A program made the position numbers and the translations under genes. A stretch of DNA of 64,000 bases from Nodosilinea nodulosa PCC 7104 (GTDB lineage Bacteria > Cyanobacteriota > Cyanobacteriia > Phormidesmidales > Phormidesmidaceae): the NCBI RefSeq assembly GCF_000309385.1, contig NZ_JH976537.1, positions 3,716,507 through 3,780,506 of the forward strand, in the 5' to 3' direction. Numbering within the stretch: position 1 is the stretch's first letter; the number at the start of each line of letters is the position of its first letter. The notes below the pieces were generated by a model. The model was not told where the DNA came from, did no database searches, and was given only the letters and a program-made list of their open reading frames with translations. This document shows, piece after piece, positions 15,891 through 25,912 of this stretch.

Positions 15891-16703
15891 CTAGGGAAAG
15901 ACCCGGTGGGCTAAAGACGGCATCTGGCGGCGCACCTGGGCGATGCGGTCGGGATTGATTTCGGCGATCGCGACGCCTTTTTCAACCCCAGCATCGGCCA
16001 GTACCATGCCCCAGGGATCAATAATCATGGCGTGCCCGTGGGACTGACGGCGAGAGTTGTGGAAGCCGGTTTGGGCCGGGGCAATCACGTAGCAGGTATT
16101 TTCGATGGCGCGGGCCTGCAGCAGCACCTGCCAGTGGTCTTTGCCGGTGAACTCGGTAAAGGCGGCGGGCACGACTAAAACCTCGGCCCCCTGCTGCGAC
16201 AGGTGGCGGTACAGCTCTGGAAAGCGCACGTCGTAGCACACCGATAGCCCCAAAATGCCAAAGGGCTTGGAGGGAAACACATCGGGCAATAGGTGGCCAG
16301 AAATAACCGTGTTTGACTCGCGGTAGGTGTTGCCGTCGGGCAGATTGACATCGAACAGGTGAACTTTTTCGTAGCGCAATAGCTCCTGGCCTTCGGGGGA
16401 GACCAGCAGCGCGGTGTTAAAGACTTTGCCTTCCTTGGCCGGAACCGGATAGCCGCCGCCAATCAGGGTGACCTGGTAGCGCTGGGCCATGGTTTTGAGA
16501 AAGGCCTCGCTGGCCTGGCTAATGATGTCGGCCTGGGCAATTTTGGCCGCTTCGTCGCCCAAAAACGAGAAATTTTCGGGCAGGCTGACCAGTTCTGCTC
16601 CCTGGCGCGTGGCTAGGTCAATTAGCTCTTCGGCCTGGGCCAAGTTTTTGGCCAAATCTGGCACACTGGTCATCTGTACGGCGGCGGCCCGATACGCTCT
16701 CAT
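15891..16703 (-). CDS. Carbon-nitrogen hydrolase (Nit / omega-amidase type)
   Basis: The 270-residue length is normal for the nitrilase superfamily. The Glu-Lys-Cys triad is complete: Glu43 in LPENFS, Lys113 in YEKVHLFD and Cys156 in SVCYDVRFPELYR. Overall it resembles the Nit1/Nit2 branch, which hydrolyses deaminated glutathione or alpha-ketoglutaramate; which substrate is used here cannot be told. It is followed 121 bp upstream (higher coordinates) by the end gap of an unrelated anchored-protein gene on the same strand. Confidence 0.88.
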   Translation of the reverse strand: MRAYRAAAVQMTSVPDLAKNLAQAEELIDLATRQGAELVSLPENFSFLGDEAAKIAQADIISQASEAFLKTMAQRYQVTLIGGGYPVPAKEGKVFNTALLVSPEGQELLRYEKVHLFDVNLPDGNTYRESNTVISGHLLPDVFPSKPFGILGLSVCYDVRFPELYRHLSQQGAEVLVVPAAFTEFTGKDHWQVLLQARAIENTCYVIAPAQTGFHNSRRQSHGHAMIIDPWGMVLADAGVEKGVAIAEINPDRIAQVRRQMPSLAHRVFP

Positions 16704-16824
16704 AAATTACCTGACTGGAGATGGAGAAACCTGGAACGGCTACGTTCCCTACGCTTTAATTTTATTCGCTCGGGGGAACGGTTTACCTGGTCGGGCCAAA
16801 ACAGTCTGGGCAACGCCGAGCGCT

Positions 16825-17604
16825 CTAAGGCTCTGTGACAACGCTGATGGAAAGGGCCTCAGGATCGGTGCTGAGGGTGATGGGAGCACTGGCGGGCAGG
16901 GGGCGGGGGCGATCGCTCTGGGCGGCCCGCAAACCCTCCAGCAGCCACGGCTGAGCCGCTGCCTCTGGGGCGGTCAGGGCCAAAAACTGGCTGGCGTAGA
17001 CCACCTGGGCCATAGTCAGAGAAGTACTATTTGCGCGGCGGGGTAACACCAGGGTGGCCCGATCGCCCGTCAGCTCCACGGTGGCTAGGCCATCGGCGGA
17101 GTGCCCTACGGTGCGGTTGGCGGGTCCGGGGGTAAAGGTAAAAGCCGATTCGCTGGCGGCCAGCGCTGTTTGCAGATCGCTGGCGGTAGGGGGCTTAGGG
17201 GTAGAATTGGCCTTGGCCTGGCGATCGCTGGCGATCGCCCGATTGCCGCGATAGTCCTGGGCTTTGGCCTGGGCCTCGGCGTAGTTGGGGGCATCGGTGG
17301 GGATGCGCTCTAGGGCGGCGATCGCCTGCCCCCACAGGTCGGCTACCCGCTGCCAGTCGACTTTGGTTTGGGCCGTTTGGGCCGCCACCGCCGCCTGCCA
17401 GCCCAGGTCGGTGCCCTGCTGCCACGGCGACGCCAAACTGTGGCTAGGGGCTGGCTCAGATTCAGGCACAGAGGCGCTGCCCTGGCGCAAGTAGGAGAGG
17501 CCAATCAGGGCGATCGCGATCGCCCCCACGCCGCCAATACTCCAGGCCAACGGCGATTTCGCTAAATTGAGCACCATAAAAACCTCGCGCCTCAGCGTAG
17601 ACAC
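16825..17604 (-). CDS. Membrane-anchored cyanobacterial protein of unknown function
   Basis: The 259-residue protein has one N-terminal transmembrane helix (about residues 17-36, LAWSIGGVGAIAIALIGLSY). A helical, TPR-like segment follows around residues 65-130 (LGWQAAVAAQTAQTKVDWQR and VADLWGQAIAALERIP). The C-terminal beta domain has no motif I know. The segment WQRVADLWGQAIAALERIP...YAEAQAKAQDY is common in cyanobacterial anchored proteins. The function is unknown. Confidence 0.6.
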   Translation of the reverse strand: MSTLRREVFMVLNLAKSPLAWSIGGVGAIAIALIGLSYLRQGSASVPESEPAPSHSLASPWQQGTDLGWQAAVAAQTAQTKVDWQRVADLWGQAIAALERIPTDAPNYAEAQAKAQDYRGNRAIASDRQAKANSTPKPPTASDLQTALAASESAFTFTPGPANRTVGHSADGLATVELTGDRATLVLPRRANSTSLTMAQVVYASQFLALTAPEAAAQPWLLEGLRAAQSDRPRPLPASAPITLSTDPEALSISVVTEP

Positions 17605-17712
17605 TTAGGTTTTCAGGGTTGCTGCCCCATCAACCGGGCAATTTTGGAATGGGTTTAGGCCCAGCCCGATGAGCGCTGGGCCAGGCAAGGCTGCCTTCAA
17701 CCGCAAAACGAC

Positions 17713-19350
17713 CTAGATCAGACAGCTCAGATCGCCCGCCTTCTGGCTAAACAGCAGGTTTTCGCGGTAGTCCACGGGGCAGTCGATCACGGCGGGCACA
17801 TTGTCCTCCAGAGCCGTTTTCAGGGTGGGGATAAAGTCTTCGGTTGCCTCAATGCGGTAGCCCTTCAGGCCCATGGCCTCGGCCAGTTTGACAAAGTCGG
17901 GGTTGGTGAAGTGAATATAGGTTGACTCGCCGTAGTAGTTCATCTGCTTCCACTCGATCAGCCCGTAGCCGCCGTCATTGAAGATGATGGTGACAAAGGG
18001 CGTGCCCACCCGCAGGGCCGTTTCTAGCTCCTGGCAGTTCATCATAAAGCCGCCGTCGCCCGTGACCGCCACCACCTTGCGGTTGGGGTGCACCAGCTTA
18101 GCCGCCAGCGCCCCCGGCAGGGCAATGCCCATGGCCGCAAAGCCGTTGGAAATCAGGCAGGTGTTAGGGCGCAGACAGTGGTAGTTGCGGGCCATCCACA
18201 TCTTGTGGGCCCCCACGTCAGAAATCACAATGTCTTCGGGGGCCAGCACCTGGCGCAGGTCGTAGATCAGCTTTTGGGGCTTGATTGGAAAGCCGTAGTC
18301 GTCGGCGTACTGCTCGTAGTCGGCGCGAATTTCGTCCCGCACCTTGAGGCTAATGGGTTCGGGGTGGCCCTGGCGCTTCACCCGCTTGAGAATTTCCTCC
18401 AGGGAGTCAGAAATGTCGCCAATTACTTCCACCTTGGGAATGTAGCTGCTGTCGATTTCGGCCTGGGTGAGGTTGATGTGCAGAATGGGCAGCTTGCCGT
18501 CGGGGTTCCACTTCTTGGGCGAATATTCAATCAGGTCGTAGCCCACCGCAATGATCAGATCGGTCTGCTCCATGGCGCAGGTGATGTAGTCGCGCTGCTG
18601 TAGGCCCAGCGACCACAGCGCCAGGGGGTGGGTATAGGGAATCACGCCCTTGCCCATGAAGGTATTGGCGACCGGAATGTTGAGCTGAGTGGCAAACTCG
18701 GTCAGGGCCTCGCTGGCGCTGGCGCGAATGGCCCCGTTGCCGACCAAAATCATCGGGTTGCTGGCCTGGGAAATGGCGATCGCCGCCTGCTGAATGCTCT
18801 GGAGAGAGGCGTAGGTCTTTTCTTTGCTGTCTTTGCGCAGGGCCAGGCCCGTCACCTCCATTTCGGCAATGTTTTCGGGCAGGTCGATGTGGACGGCGCC
18901 GGGCTTTTCAGACTGGGCCAGCTTGAAGGCCTTGCGGACAATTTCGGGGGTGTTGCTGGGCCGCACAATCTGGGCGTTCCACTTGGTAACGGGGGCAAAC
19001 ATCGCCACCAGGTCGAGGTACTGGTGCGACTCAATGTGCATGCGATCGGTGCCCACCTGGCCAGTAATGGCGACTAGCGGAGCGCGATCGAGGGTGGCGT
19101 CGGCTACGCCGGTCATTAAATTTGTCGCCCCTGGCCCCAGGGTTGATAGGCACACCCCAGCCTTGCCGGTCAGCCGCCCGTAGACATCGGCCATAAAGGC
19201 CGCCCCCTGCTCGTGGCGGGTGGTGATGAACTGAATGGAGGAGCGCTTGAGGGCCTGGAGGAGCTGGAGGTTTTCTTCTCCCGGCAGACCAAAGATATAT
19301 TCGACGCCTTCATTCTCAAGGCACTGGACAAGCAATTCGGCGGTATTCAT
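17713..19350 (-). CDS. Acetolactate-synthase-like ThDP enzyme, probable 2-oxoglutarate decarboxylase
   Basis: The 545-residue protein has all three ThDP-enzyme domains. The activating Glu is about residue 47 in RHEQGAAFMADVYGR. The ThDP/Mg motif begins VTGDGGFMMNCQELETA, with NDGGYGL closing it. By sequence alone this would be called an acetolactate synthase large subunit. However, it lies directly downstream (92 bp) of a succinate semialdehyde dehydrogenase gene, the arrangement described for the Synechococcus PCC 7002 pair A2770/A2771. There the enzyme decarboxylates 2-oxoglutarate to succinic semialdehyde. I infer the same role here. Confidence 0.85.
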   Translation of the reverse strand: MNTAELLVQCLENEGVEYIFGLPGEENLQLLQALKRSSIQFITTRHEQGAAFMADVYGRLTGKAGVCLSTLGPGATNLMTGVADATLDRAPLVAITGQVGTDRMHIESHQYLDLVAMFAPVTKWNAQIVRPSNTPEIVRKAFKLAQSEKPGAVHIDLPENIAEMEVTGLALRKDSKEKTYASLQSIQQAAIAISQASNPMILVGNGAIRASASEALTEFATQLNIPVANTFMGKGVIPYTHPLALWSLGLQQRDYITCAMEQTDLIIAVGYDLIEYSPKKWNPDGKLPILHINLTQAEIDSSYIPKVEVIGDISDSLEEILKRVKRQGHPEPISLKVRDEIRADYEQYADDYGFPIKPQKLIYDLRQVLAPEDIVISDVGAHKMWMARNYHCLRPNTCLISNGFAAMGIALPGALAAKLVHPNRKVVAVTGDGGFMMNCQELETALRVGTPFVTIIFNDGGYGLIEWKQMNYYGESTYIHFTNPDFVKLAEAMGLKGYRIEATEDFIPTLKTALEDNVPAVIDCPVDYRENLLFSQKAGDLSCLI

Positions 19351-19442
19351 AGCGTGATTTGGGGGTGTAGATAGTCGAGAAACAGAGGTGAATGGCAGGC
19401 GATCAAACGGTTTATCAGGTAGAAATCAGGTGATCTAGCGGG

Positions 19443-20834
19443 CTATTTAACCCACACACTTTTGACGTTGACAAACTCGTGAATGCCCTGGCGACCTAGC
19501 TCTCTTCCGTATCCTGAGCGCTTGATTCCGCCAAAGGGTAGGCGTGGGTCAGACTTCACTAAACCGTTAATAAAGACTGCCCCGGCCTCTAGCTCGGCCA
19601 TCATCCGTTCCTGCTCGGCAGCATCCTGGCTCCAGCCGCTGGCCCCCAGCCCAAAGGGAATGTCATTGGCCCGCTGAATCGCCTCGTCGAGATTGGCGAC
19701 TCGGAACACCAGCGCCACCGGGCCGAAGAACTCCTCCTGGTCGGCGGGGGTGCCGGGGGGCAGGGCGGCGAGAATAGTGGGCGGAAACCAGTTGCCATCT
19801 TGCAGCTCAGCAGGCAGCTGGGCCTTGAGGGCGGCGGTGTTGCCACCAATTAAGGCGGTTCCCCCCGCTGCCAGGCAGGCGCTGACCTGCTGCTCTAGCT
19901 CGGCGGCAATGTCGGGGGTGGACATCGGCCCCACGGTAACGCCCTCGTCGAGGGGGTTGCCGACGACGAGGGCGGCAAATTTTTCGGTCAGGCCCTGCTC
20001 AAACCGCTCGGCAATGGATTCGTGGACGATAAATCGCTTGGCGGCAATGCACGACTGGCCGTTGTTGAGCATGCGGGCGGTGGCGGCGGTGGCGATCGCC
20101 CCCTCCAGATCGGCGCTGGGCATGACGATAAACGGATCGCTGCCGCCCAGCTCCAGCACCGTTTTTTTGATCTGCTGACCGCAGGCGGCGGCCAGGCTGG
20201 CTCCGGCGGGCTCGCTGCCGGTCAGGGTGGCGGCTTTGATGCGGTCGTCGGTAACCAGCTGGGCAATGCGATCGCCGCCAATCAGCAGGGTTTGAAACGC
20301 CCCCTTCGGCAGCCCCGCCTTCTGAAAAATTTCCTCGATCGCCAGGGCGCACTGGGGCACGTTGGAGGCGTGCTTGAGCAGCCCCACATTGCCCGCCATC
20401 AGCGCCGGAGCAGCAAAGCGAAACACCTGCCAAAACGGAAAGTTCCACGGCATTACCGCCAGCACTGGCCCCAGGGGCTGGTAGCGCACAAAGCTGCGGC
20501 TGGCGTCTGTACTGGCGGGTTCGTCGGCCAAAAACTCGGCTCCATGGTCGGCGTAGTAGCGGCACACCAGGGCGCTTTTTTCCACTTCAGCCACGGCCCC
20601 CGCCAGGGGTTTGCCCATCTCCAGGGTCATCATTTTGGCGTAGGCGGCTTTGTTGTCGTCCAGCACCTGGGCGGCCTGGCGCAGCCAGGTGGCCCGCTGG
20701 TCAAAGGTTGTCTGCCGATAGGCGGCGAAGGTTTGAGCGGCCAGGGCGAGCTTTTGCTCAATTTCGGCCTCGCTGAGGGCTTCAAACTCCTTCAGCACCG
20801 CTCCGGTGGCGGGGTTAATACTGGCTATGGGCAT
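19443..20834 (-). CDS. gabD: NAD(P)-dependent succinate semialdehyde dehydrogenase
   Basis: The 463-residue ALDH-superfamily enzyme has catalytic Cys at residue 262 (NNGQSCIAAKRF) and the general-base Glu at 228 (LELGGSDPF). The Cys262 position matches that reported for the cyanobacterial SSADH. It would oxidise succinic semialdehyde to succinate, completing the bypass from 2-oxoglutarate started by the downstream ThDP enzyme. The start follows an AGGAGG-like GACCTCCTG-complement region (AACAGGAGGTCAA). The pair is probably one operon. Confidence 0.88.
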   Translation of the reverse strand: MPIASINPATGAVLKEFEALSEAEIEQKLALAAQTFAAYRQTTFDQRATWLRQAAQVLDDNKAAYAKMMTLEMGKPLAGAVAEVEKSALVCRYYADHGAEFLADEPASTDASRSFVRYQPLGPVLAVMPWNFPFWQVFRFAAPALMAGNVGLLKHASNVPQCALAIEEIFQKAGLPKGAFQTLLIGGDRIAQLVTDDRIKAATLTGSEPAGASLAAACGQQIKKTVLELGGSDPFIVMPSADLEGAIATAATARMLNNGQSCIAAKRFIVHESIAERFEQGLTEKFAALVVGNPLDEGVTVGPMSTPDIAAELEQQVSACLAAGGTALIGGNTAALKAQLPAELQDGNWFPPTILAALPPGTPADQEEFFGPVALVFRVANLDEAIQRANDIPFGLGASGWSQDAAEQERMMAELEAGAVFINGLVKSDPRLPFGGIKRSGYGRELGRQGIHEFVNVKSVWVK

Positions 20835-21137
20835 GATTTGACCTCCTGTTGGTCAGCTGAGGTCGGCGGCTCGCCCGATCGCACCACAGCCAAACTACCC
20901 CAGAGCGCGGCGGTAACGCTGCGCCTGTAGATAAACCAGCTGGGTCTAAATCTCGACAACCCAGACTTGTCGGCTAGTGGAATGTGTTAGCTCTTGGCAC
21001 GAGCGTAGCTTTGGTCGCCAACCTCTAAAACTAAGTCTCTTCTAACTGTGCCCTGAAGCACAAAAGGCTATTCTCCTATCCTATTACTTCTGCACAAAAC
21101 ATAGTGTTATGTAACGATGACCAAACATCGCCGATTT

Positions 21138-23723
21138 TCAAGCTTTTTGAGCCTCGCCCGGCATGCTCCTTCCAGGCCAGGGCGAGGGATTGGCCAACAG
21201 CGCTGTGGCCGCCTCTCGCCCCAGCGGCTGAGAAAATAGGTATCCCTGCCCCCGCCTGCAGCCCATCGCCCGCAGCCGATTGAGCTGGTTTTGGGTTTCA
21301 ATGCCCTCGGCGACTAGATCCATGCCGAGGTTGTGGCCCAGGGTAACGATGGTCTGCACGATTTCGCGATCGTCGTCGCTCTCATCCATCCGGCCCACAA
21401 AGGATTGATCAATTTTGAGGGTATCGGTGGGAAAGCGGTGCAGGTAGCTCAGCGAGGAGTAGCCGGTGCCAAAGTCGTCAATGGCCAGCTTTAGCCCCAG
21501 CTGCTTGAGCCGATGCATCAGGTCTACGGCGCCATCCACATCGCGCATGATCATGCTTTCGGTAATTTCGAGCTGTACCCGACTGCCGACCAAGGCCAGC
21601 TCCCGCAGGGTGTCGCCAAACTGGTCGACTAAATCGGCCTGGTGAAACTGTCGCCGCGACAGGTTAATGCTCATGGTCAGCGGCTGGTCAGGAAACTGCT
21701 GCTGCCAGGCTTTGAGCTGGGTGCAGGCGGCCCGAAAAATCCACTGGCCCAGGTGCACAATTAGCCCAGTTTCTTCGGTGACCTGGATAAACTGCCCTGG
21801 GGACACAAAGCCCTCCTCCGGTCGGTACCAGCGCACCAGGGCCTCAAACCCGGCGATGCGTCCGCTCTGAAGGCAGACGATGGGCTGAAAGTGGAGCAAA
21901 AACTCATTGTTCTCGAAGGCGTTGAGCAGGTGGCTCTCCAGCTCCAGACGGCGCACCGCCTCTTCGTGCATGGTGCTGGCAAATACCTCGTGGCGGTACT
22001 CGTGTAGCGCCTTAGCCCGGTACATGGCAGTGTGGGCATCGCGCAGCAGGTCCTGGGCGGTGGGTGGGTGATCTCTATGGGCCATTGCCACCCCCATGGA
22101 GCTGGTCACCGAGAGCCGCCGCCGGGCAATGGAAAAGGGAATCGATAGCTCGGTTTGCAGTCGGCTGAGCCACTGGTCGACGCTGGGCTGGTCGTGCACC
22201 GGCAGCAAAAAGGCAAACTCGTCGCCGCCCACCCGCGCTAGCTGAGCCGAAGGGGGCAGAAACTGCCGCAGCCGCTGGCCGATGGTCTGCAGCACGCGAT
22301 CGCCCATCAAATGCCCAAAGGACTGATTAATTAGCTTGAAGCGATCGATATCTAAAAACACCACCGTGATCGCGGTGCCGGGATAGTGCTGCAATGCCCG
22401 CTGCACTTGCAGCAAAAATATGTCGCGCCCCGGCAGCAGGGTGAGCTGGTCGTAGCTGCTGCGGTACAGCGCCTTTTGGGTCAATACCAGCCCCATCGCC
22501 AGCAGAAAGGCGGCTACCGGCTCTACGGTGGGCACCCAGACCAATTGGGCCAGGGCTAAGCTGCTGAGGCCCCAAATGCCCACCACGGTGGCTCCGCTCA
22601 GCATTAGCAGTATCGTTGGACGGCGCACGGTCCAACCCACGACCCCGGCCAGCAGCGTCCAGCCCAGCAGCCAGAGAAACTCGCCCCACTGGGGCAAAAA
22701 TCGGTAGAGGGCGGGCTGCCCTGCGATCGCGTCGAGCATCTGGCTAATGCTCTGGGCATGCACTTCAACCCCAGACATAACAAACTGCGACGACTGATCC
22801 TGGCTAAATGGGGTAAAAAACTCGTCCTTGAGGCTAGAGGCCGTAGAGCCAATTAGCACAATTTTGCCCCGCACCCAGTCCGGGGGAACGGCCCCAGCCA
22901 GCACCTGGGTAATGGTCAAACTCGGAGCTGGCTGGTAGGGGGTGCGATACTTCATCAGCACTTGATAGCCCCGGTTGTCGATGTTGACGTAACCGCCATC
23001 GGCCGCCATCAGAGCCGGAAATTCAGCCTTGCCGATGCGCAGCAAATCGTCCTGGCGATCGACCTGAAACGCTAGGTCAGAGTGGTAAGCCAGCACCACC
23101 CGGAGGGGAAACGAATAAAACGGATTTTCTGGGTCTGAGACGTAAAGCAGGCTGCGGCGCAGGACGCCATCCGGGTCAATCGCCAAATCGTTGAACCCTG
23201 TCTGGTCCGGAGGCCAGGTGGCGGGGGCCGGGACCTCAATGCCATCGCCCTGCTCACCCACGTTGAAAATGCCAATCACGTTGGGAGCCGTGAAGGCCTG
23301 GGCTAAAGCCGCCTGCCCAGGCATATCCTGGGGGGTGTTGCGATAGAGGTCTAAGCCCACCACCGCAGGTTTGTAGCGCTGTACCTCTGCGATGATATTG
23401 GCCACAACCTGGTCAGAGAGGGGCCAGCCGTAGGCCTCCAGATCGGCCTCGGTAACTTCTACCAGCAGCAGCCTCGAGTCTGGAGATCCCTGGGTCTGGA
23501 GCCGGGTGAGCAGGTCAAAGCTCGACATTTCGAGGGTTTCAAACAGCTGTAGCCGCTTACCCGCAGACACCATTGCCAGAGCCAGCAGGCTAGAAACCAG
23601 CACCGCTCGACTGCCAAAGTTAATCGGTTTTGAAAAAAAGGAAACCCACTGATTAAACTTCTGCCCAAAGGGCCAAATCCGGAAATGCACCATGGATGAA
23701 ACCGGCGACGGTAGAGGTGACAA
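21138..23723 (-). CDS. CHASE2-GGDEF-EAL cyclic-di-GMP signalling protein
   Basis: The 861-residue protein is ordered as an N-terminal TM helix (about 35-55), an extracytoplasmic CHASE2 sensor (about 60-340), three TM helices (about 345-420), GGDEF (about 430-590) and EAL (about 605-850). The cyclase site reads RVGGDEFAFLL. The phosphodiesterase has EAL, EITES, DDFGTGYSSLSYL and VAEGIET, so both domains look active. It would set c-di-GMP levels in response to a periplasmic cue. It is an architectural paralogue of the protein at 38484-41606. Confidence 0.9.
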   Translation of the reverse strand: MSPLPSPVSSMVHFRIWPFGQKFNQWVSFFSKPINFGSRAVLVSSLLALAMVSAGKRLQLFETLEMSSFDLLTRLQTQGSPDSRLLLVEVTEADLEAYGWPLSDQVVANIIAEVQRYKPAVVGLDLYRNTPQDMPGQAALAQAFTAPNVIGIFNVGEQGDGIEVPAPATWPPDQTGFNDLAIDPDGVLRRSLLYVSDPENPFYSFPLRVVLAYHSDLAFQVDRQDDLLRIGKAEFPALMAADGGYVNIDNRGYQVLMKYRTPYQPAPSLTITQVLAGAVPPDWVRGKIVLIGSTASSLKDEFFTPFSQDQSSQFVMSGVEVHAQSISQMLDAIAGQPALYRFLPQWGEFLWLLGWTLLAGVVGWTVRRPTILLMLSGATVVGIWGLSSLALAQLVWVPTVEPVAAFLLAMGLVLTQKALYRSSYDQLTLLPGRDIFLLQVQRALQHYPGTAITVVFLDIDRFKLINQSFGHLMGDRVLQTIGQRLRQFLPPSAQLARVGGDEFAFLLPVHDQPSVDQWLSRLQTELSIPFSIARRRLSVTSSMGVAMAHRDHPPTAQDLLRDAHTAMYRAKALHEYRHEVFASTMHEEAVRRLELESHLLNAFENNEFLLHFQPIVCLQSGRIAGFEALVRWYRPEEGFVSPGQFIQVTEETGLIVHLGQWIFRAACTQLKAWQQQFPDQPLTMSINLSRRQFHQADLVDQFGDTLRELALVGSRVQLEITESMIMRDVDGAVDLMHRLKQLGLKLAIDDFGTGYSSLSYLHRFPTDTLKIDQSFVGRMDESDDDREIVQTIVTLGHNLGMDLVAEGIETQNQLNRLRAMGCRRGQGYLFSQPLGREAATALLANPSPWPGRSMPGEAQKA

Positions 23724-24797
23724 TGGCAGGCATTGACTTAAATCCCTGAATACACAGCTATACAGGGCATAATCAACGCTATCCGGAAATCGCCAGCGAT
23801 CAGATTGTCTCTAGCTTCCTCCACAGACCGCTAGGCCTGCCAAAGCCACAGGCTTTAAGCCATAGTGTCATTGTGTGGCTCGTTCACCCAGTGGGTGCCG
23901 CCCCCTCTCCGCTGCCCCGGAAACTCATCGCGGGAACCGTTGGCCTGGCAGTCGTTCCCTAAATGGGGCCAGTGCAGTAGTAGCAAAGTTAACACACTGA
24001 TTGCCACTATCATGACTGTGCCACTGGGCCAGATAAATACTCGTATGAGCGTAGCTTTCATCGCTGGAACCCAACCTACAGTAGTGACAGAACTCCTGCC
24101 CCCTGTTGGACTAAGGTGCGCTTATGCGGCCTCGGTAACGCTTGGGGGTATAGTGTGATTCTTCACGTTAAAGGTTTTATTCGATACCTTGGCGGCCAGG
24201 CTTTCACTGAAGCTTTATGGTCGGATAAAGGGCCGTAAGCTTTCCTTAATCTCCGGGCGATCGCCAGGCAGGCTTTTTCATCCCCCAGGGGTGTCTTGGT
24301 TGCCCTTGGGGCAGATGACAAGCCGAAAGGCATTAAAAACTTGTTAAGGGAGAGCTCTAGCGCTCTATTCCCCGGATATGCTAGACGCAAGATACCTCCT
24401 AACTGCGTCTCCAGCCCCATCCGACCCTTATTGGTGTCACTCGGTGGGGCTGCTACTTTGTCAGGCCGCCTTAGGACGCCTCTGGGGCGGTTGTTGGTAG
24501 GCAGAGGCCTTGACTAAGCAACTTTTCTAGATGGCTGTGAGCTTTGCCTGGAGGCGGGCCTACCCTAAAAGCCTCCCCAGAAATGTCGTTGCATATACAA
24601 AAAATAGGTGTTAGGCTGAAAAGCTATTCGTGAATTAGCGAATAGTCTTGAAAGTCAGCTTTTTTTGCCCTGACAGTCCAGCAAGCACCGCTGTCGGGGT
24701 TGCTGCTTTCTTTTGCCCATGGTTTGAGCTTGTCGCTAGGCCTGCCGCTGGCTAGGCTGCGTGCGAGCTGTGGGCGTTGATCTCAGCACACGCATAA
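23724..24797. other. 1.07-kb gene-free region upstream of the RlpA gene
   Basis: No convincing gene is visible on either strand. Near the RlpA gene are several potential RNA structures: CCGCC...GGCGG (about 24462-24491), CTATTCG...CGAATAG (about 24624-24645) and CCCTGACAG...CTGTCGGGG (about 24669-24698). The last is followed by GTTGCTGCTTTCTTTT. This could be a long structured leader with a terminator-like hairpin before the RlpA coding sequence. I did not match it to a known riboswitch. Confidence 0.4.
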
Positions 24798-25841
24798 ATG
24801 ACGTTATTTGGTCTTTTCTGGGTTGCCTTTCTACCGTATTACCTCAATCAGCCCGACTTCATGGCCCTGCGAATGGCTAACGTCTACGCAGCGGATCATC
24901 TAAAGCATAAGTCGACGGTAGATCTTGGCGTGTTACCCCATTCCTCTCTATCTCTACAGGGGGCGGTGAGCCAGCCCCTCGGGCTGCAACCTCAGCTGGC
25001 TTGGCCCCCGACTGCCCTGGTGGATTGGCATCGCTGGAGTGCGACCGCTGCCGTTGCCGTGATTGCCCACGGCGATCATGCCAGCGGCGGCGCTGCGCAA
25101 CTCACCCCACCCGCTAGGTTTTGCAGCGGCTCCACGGCTGTTCAGCCCGATGACTCAGCGACGGGGTTTACCATTCGGGTCAAAGGTGTGCCGATTGGTC
25201 AGGTGTCATCTCGTCAGGCGGCAGATCGGATTGCCGATCAAATTCGCCAGGCCGTACCTGTTTTAGAGGCTCACCCGGAGCGACTCACCCCCAGCCTGAG
25301 CCAGCACCAGGCGGCCGCTCAGGTGAGCGGCAAAACCGTGTTTGTGTTGCCCGATCTGGCCCAGGGCGCCGATGCCTCCAAGAATGAGCAGCCTGCCCTG
25401 AAGGCGACTCAATGGGTCAACAACCTGCGCTTGGCCTTTGGGGTGGCGCCGCTTGACCCTAGCCAGGTGCAGATGGTGGCCCACGGGCTGGGCGAAACCC
25501 GCCAGACCTTTAGCGGTGTTGCGTCTTGGTATGGGCCATACTTTCACGGGCGGCAGACGGCTACGGGCGAAACGTTTAACCAGAACGACCTCACGGCAGC
25601 CCACAAGACGCTGCCCTTTGGCACCTACCTCAAGGTGCGTAACCAGCTCAACGGCGCCACCGTAGTGGTGCGCATTAACGATCGCGGTCCGTATATCGGC
25701 GATCGCTCCCTTGACCTCTCCTACGCTGCCGCCCAGTGCCTTGGCAGTGACCATACCGGGGTAATTCCCTACCAGGCAACGGTTTTAGCGCCGGGATTTC
25801 CCCATGCCTGGCGTGAGGATGTAGTCGCTAAGCTGCCTTAG
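24798..25841 (+). CDS. rlpA: RlpA-like double-psi beta-barrel protein
   Basis: The 347-residue protein has a hydrophobic N-terminus (LFGLFWVAFLPYYL) followed by a poorly conserved middle region. The C-terminal DPBB domain (about 245-335) reads GVASWYGPYFHGRQTATGE, then ALPFGTYLKVRN-type residues, then RINDRGPY and the catalytic-type Asp. RlpA proteins bind and in some species cleave denuded peptidoglycan at septa. There is no SPOR domain. The gene stands alone behind a long leader. Confidence 0.8.
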   Translation: MTLFGLFWVAFLPYYLNQPDFMALRMANVYAADHLKHKSTVDLGVLPHSSLSLQGAVSQPLGLQPQLAWPPTALVDWHRWSATAAVAVIAHGDHASGGAAQLTPPARFCSGSTAVQPDDSATGFTIRVKGVPIGQVSSRQAADRIADQIRQAVPVLEAHPERLTPSLSQHQAAAQVSGKTVFVLPDLAQGADASKNEQPALKATQWVNNLRLAFGVAPLDPSQVQMVAHGLGETRQTFSGVASWYGPYFHGRQTATGETFNQNDLTAAHKTLPFGTYLKVRNQLNGATVVVRINDRGPYIGDRSLDLSYAAAQCLGSDHTGVIPYQATVLAPGFPHAWREDVVAKLP

Positions 25842-25912
25842 CACCCTTAATCAGCAGAACGGCCATGGAGTGAGCGGCACCAGAGTCCGGCAGGGTTTAC
25901 TTTAGGGCCTTG

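Noticed and set aside
24163-24420. 85-codon minus-strand frame upstream of rlpA
   Set aside because: No family pattern and it coincides with the hairpin-rich leader.
24462-24698. c-di-AMP (ydaO) riboswitch before rlpA
   Set aside because: The conserved GGGGA...CC and GGGUGAAUC-type blocks were not found.
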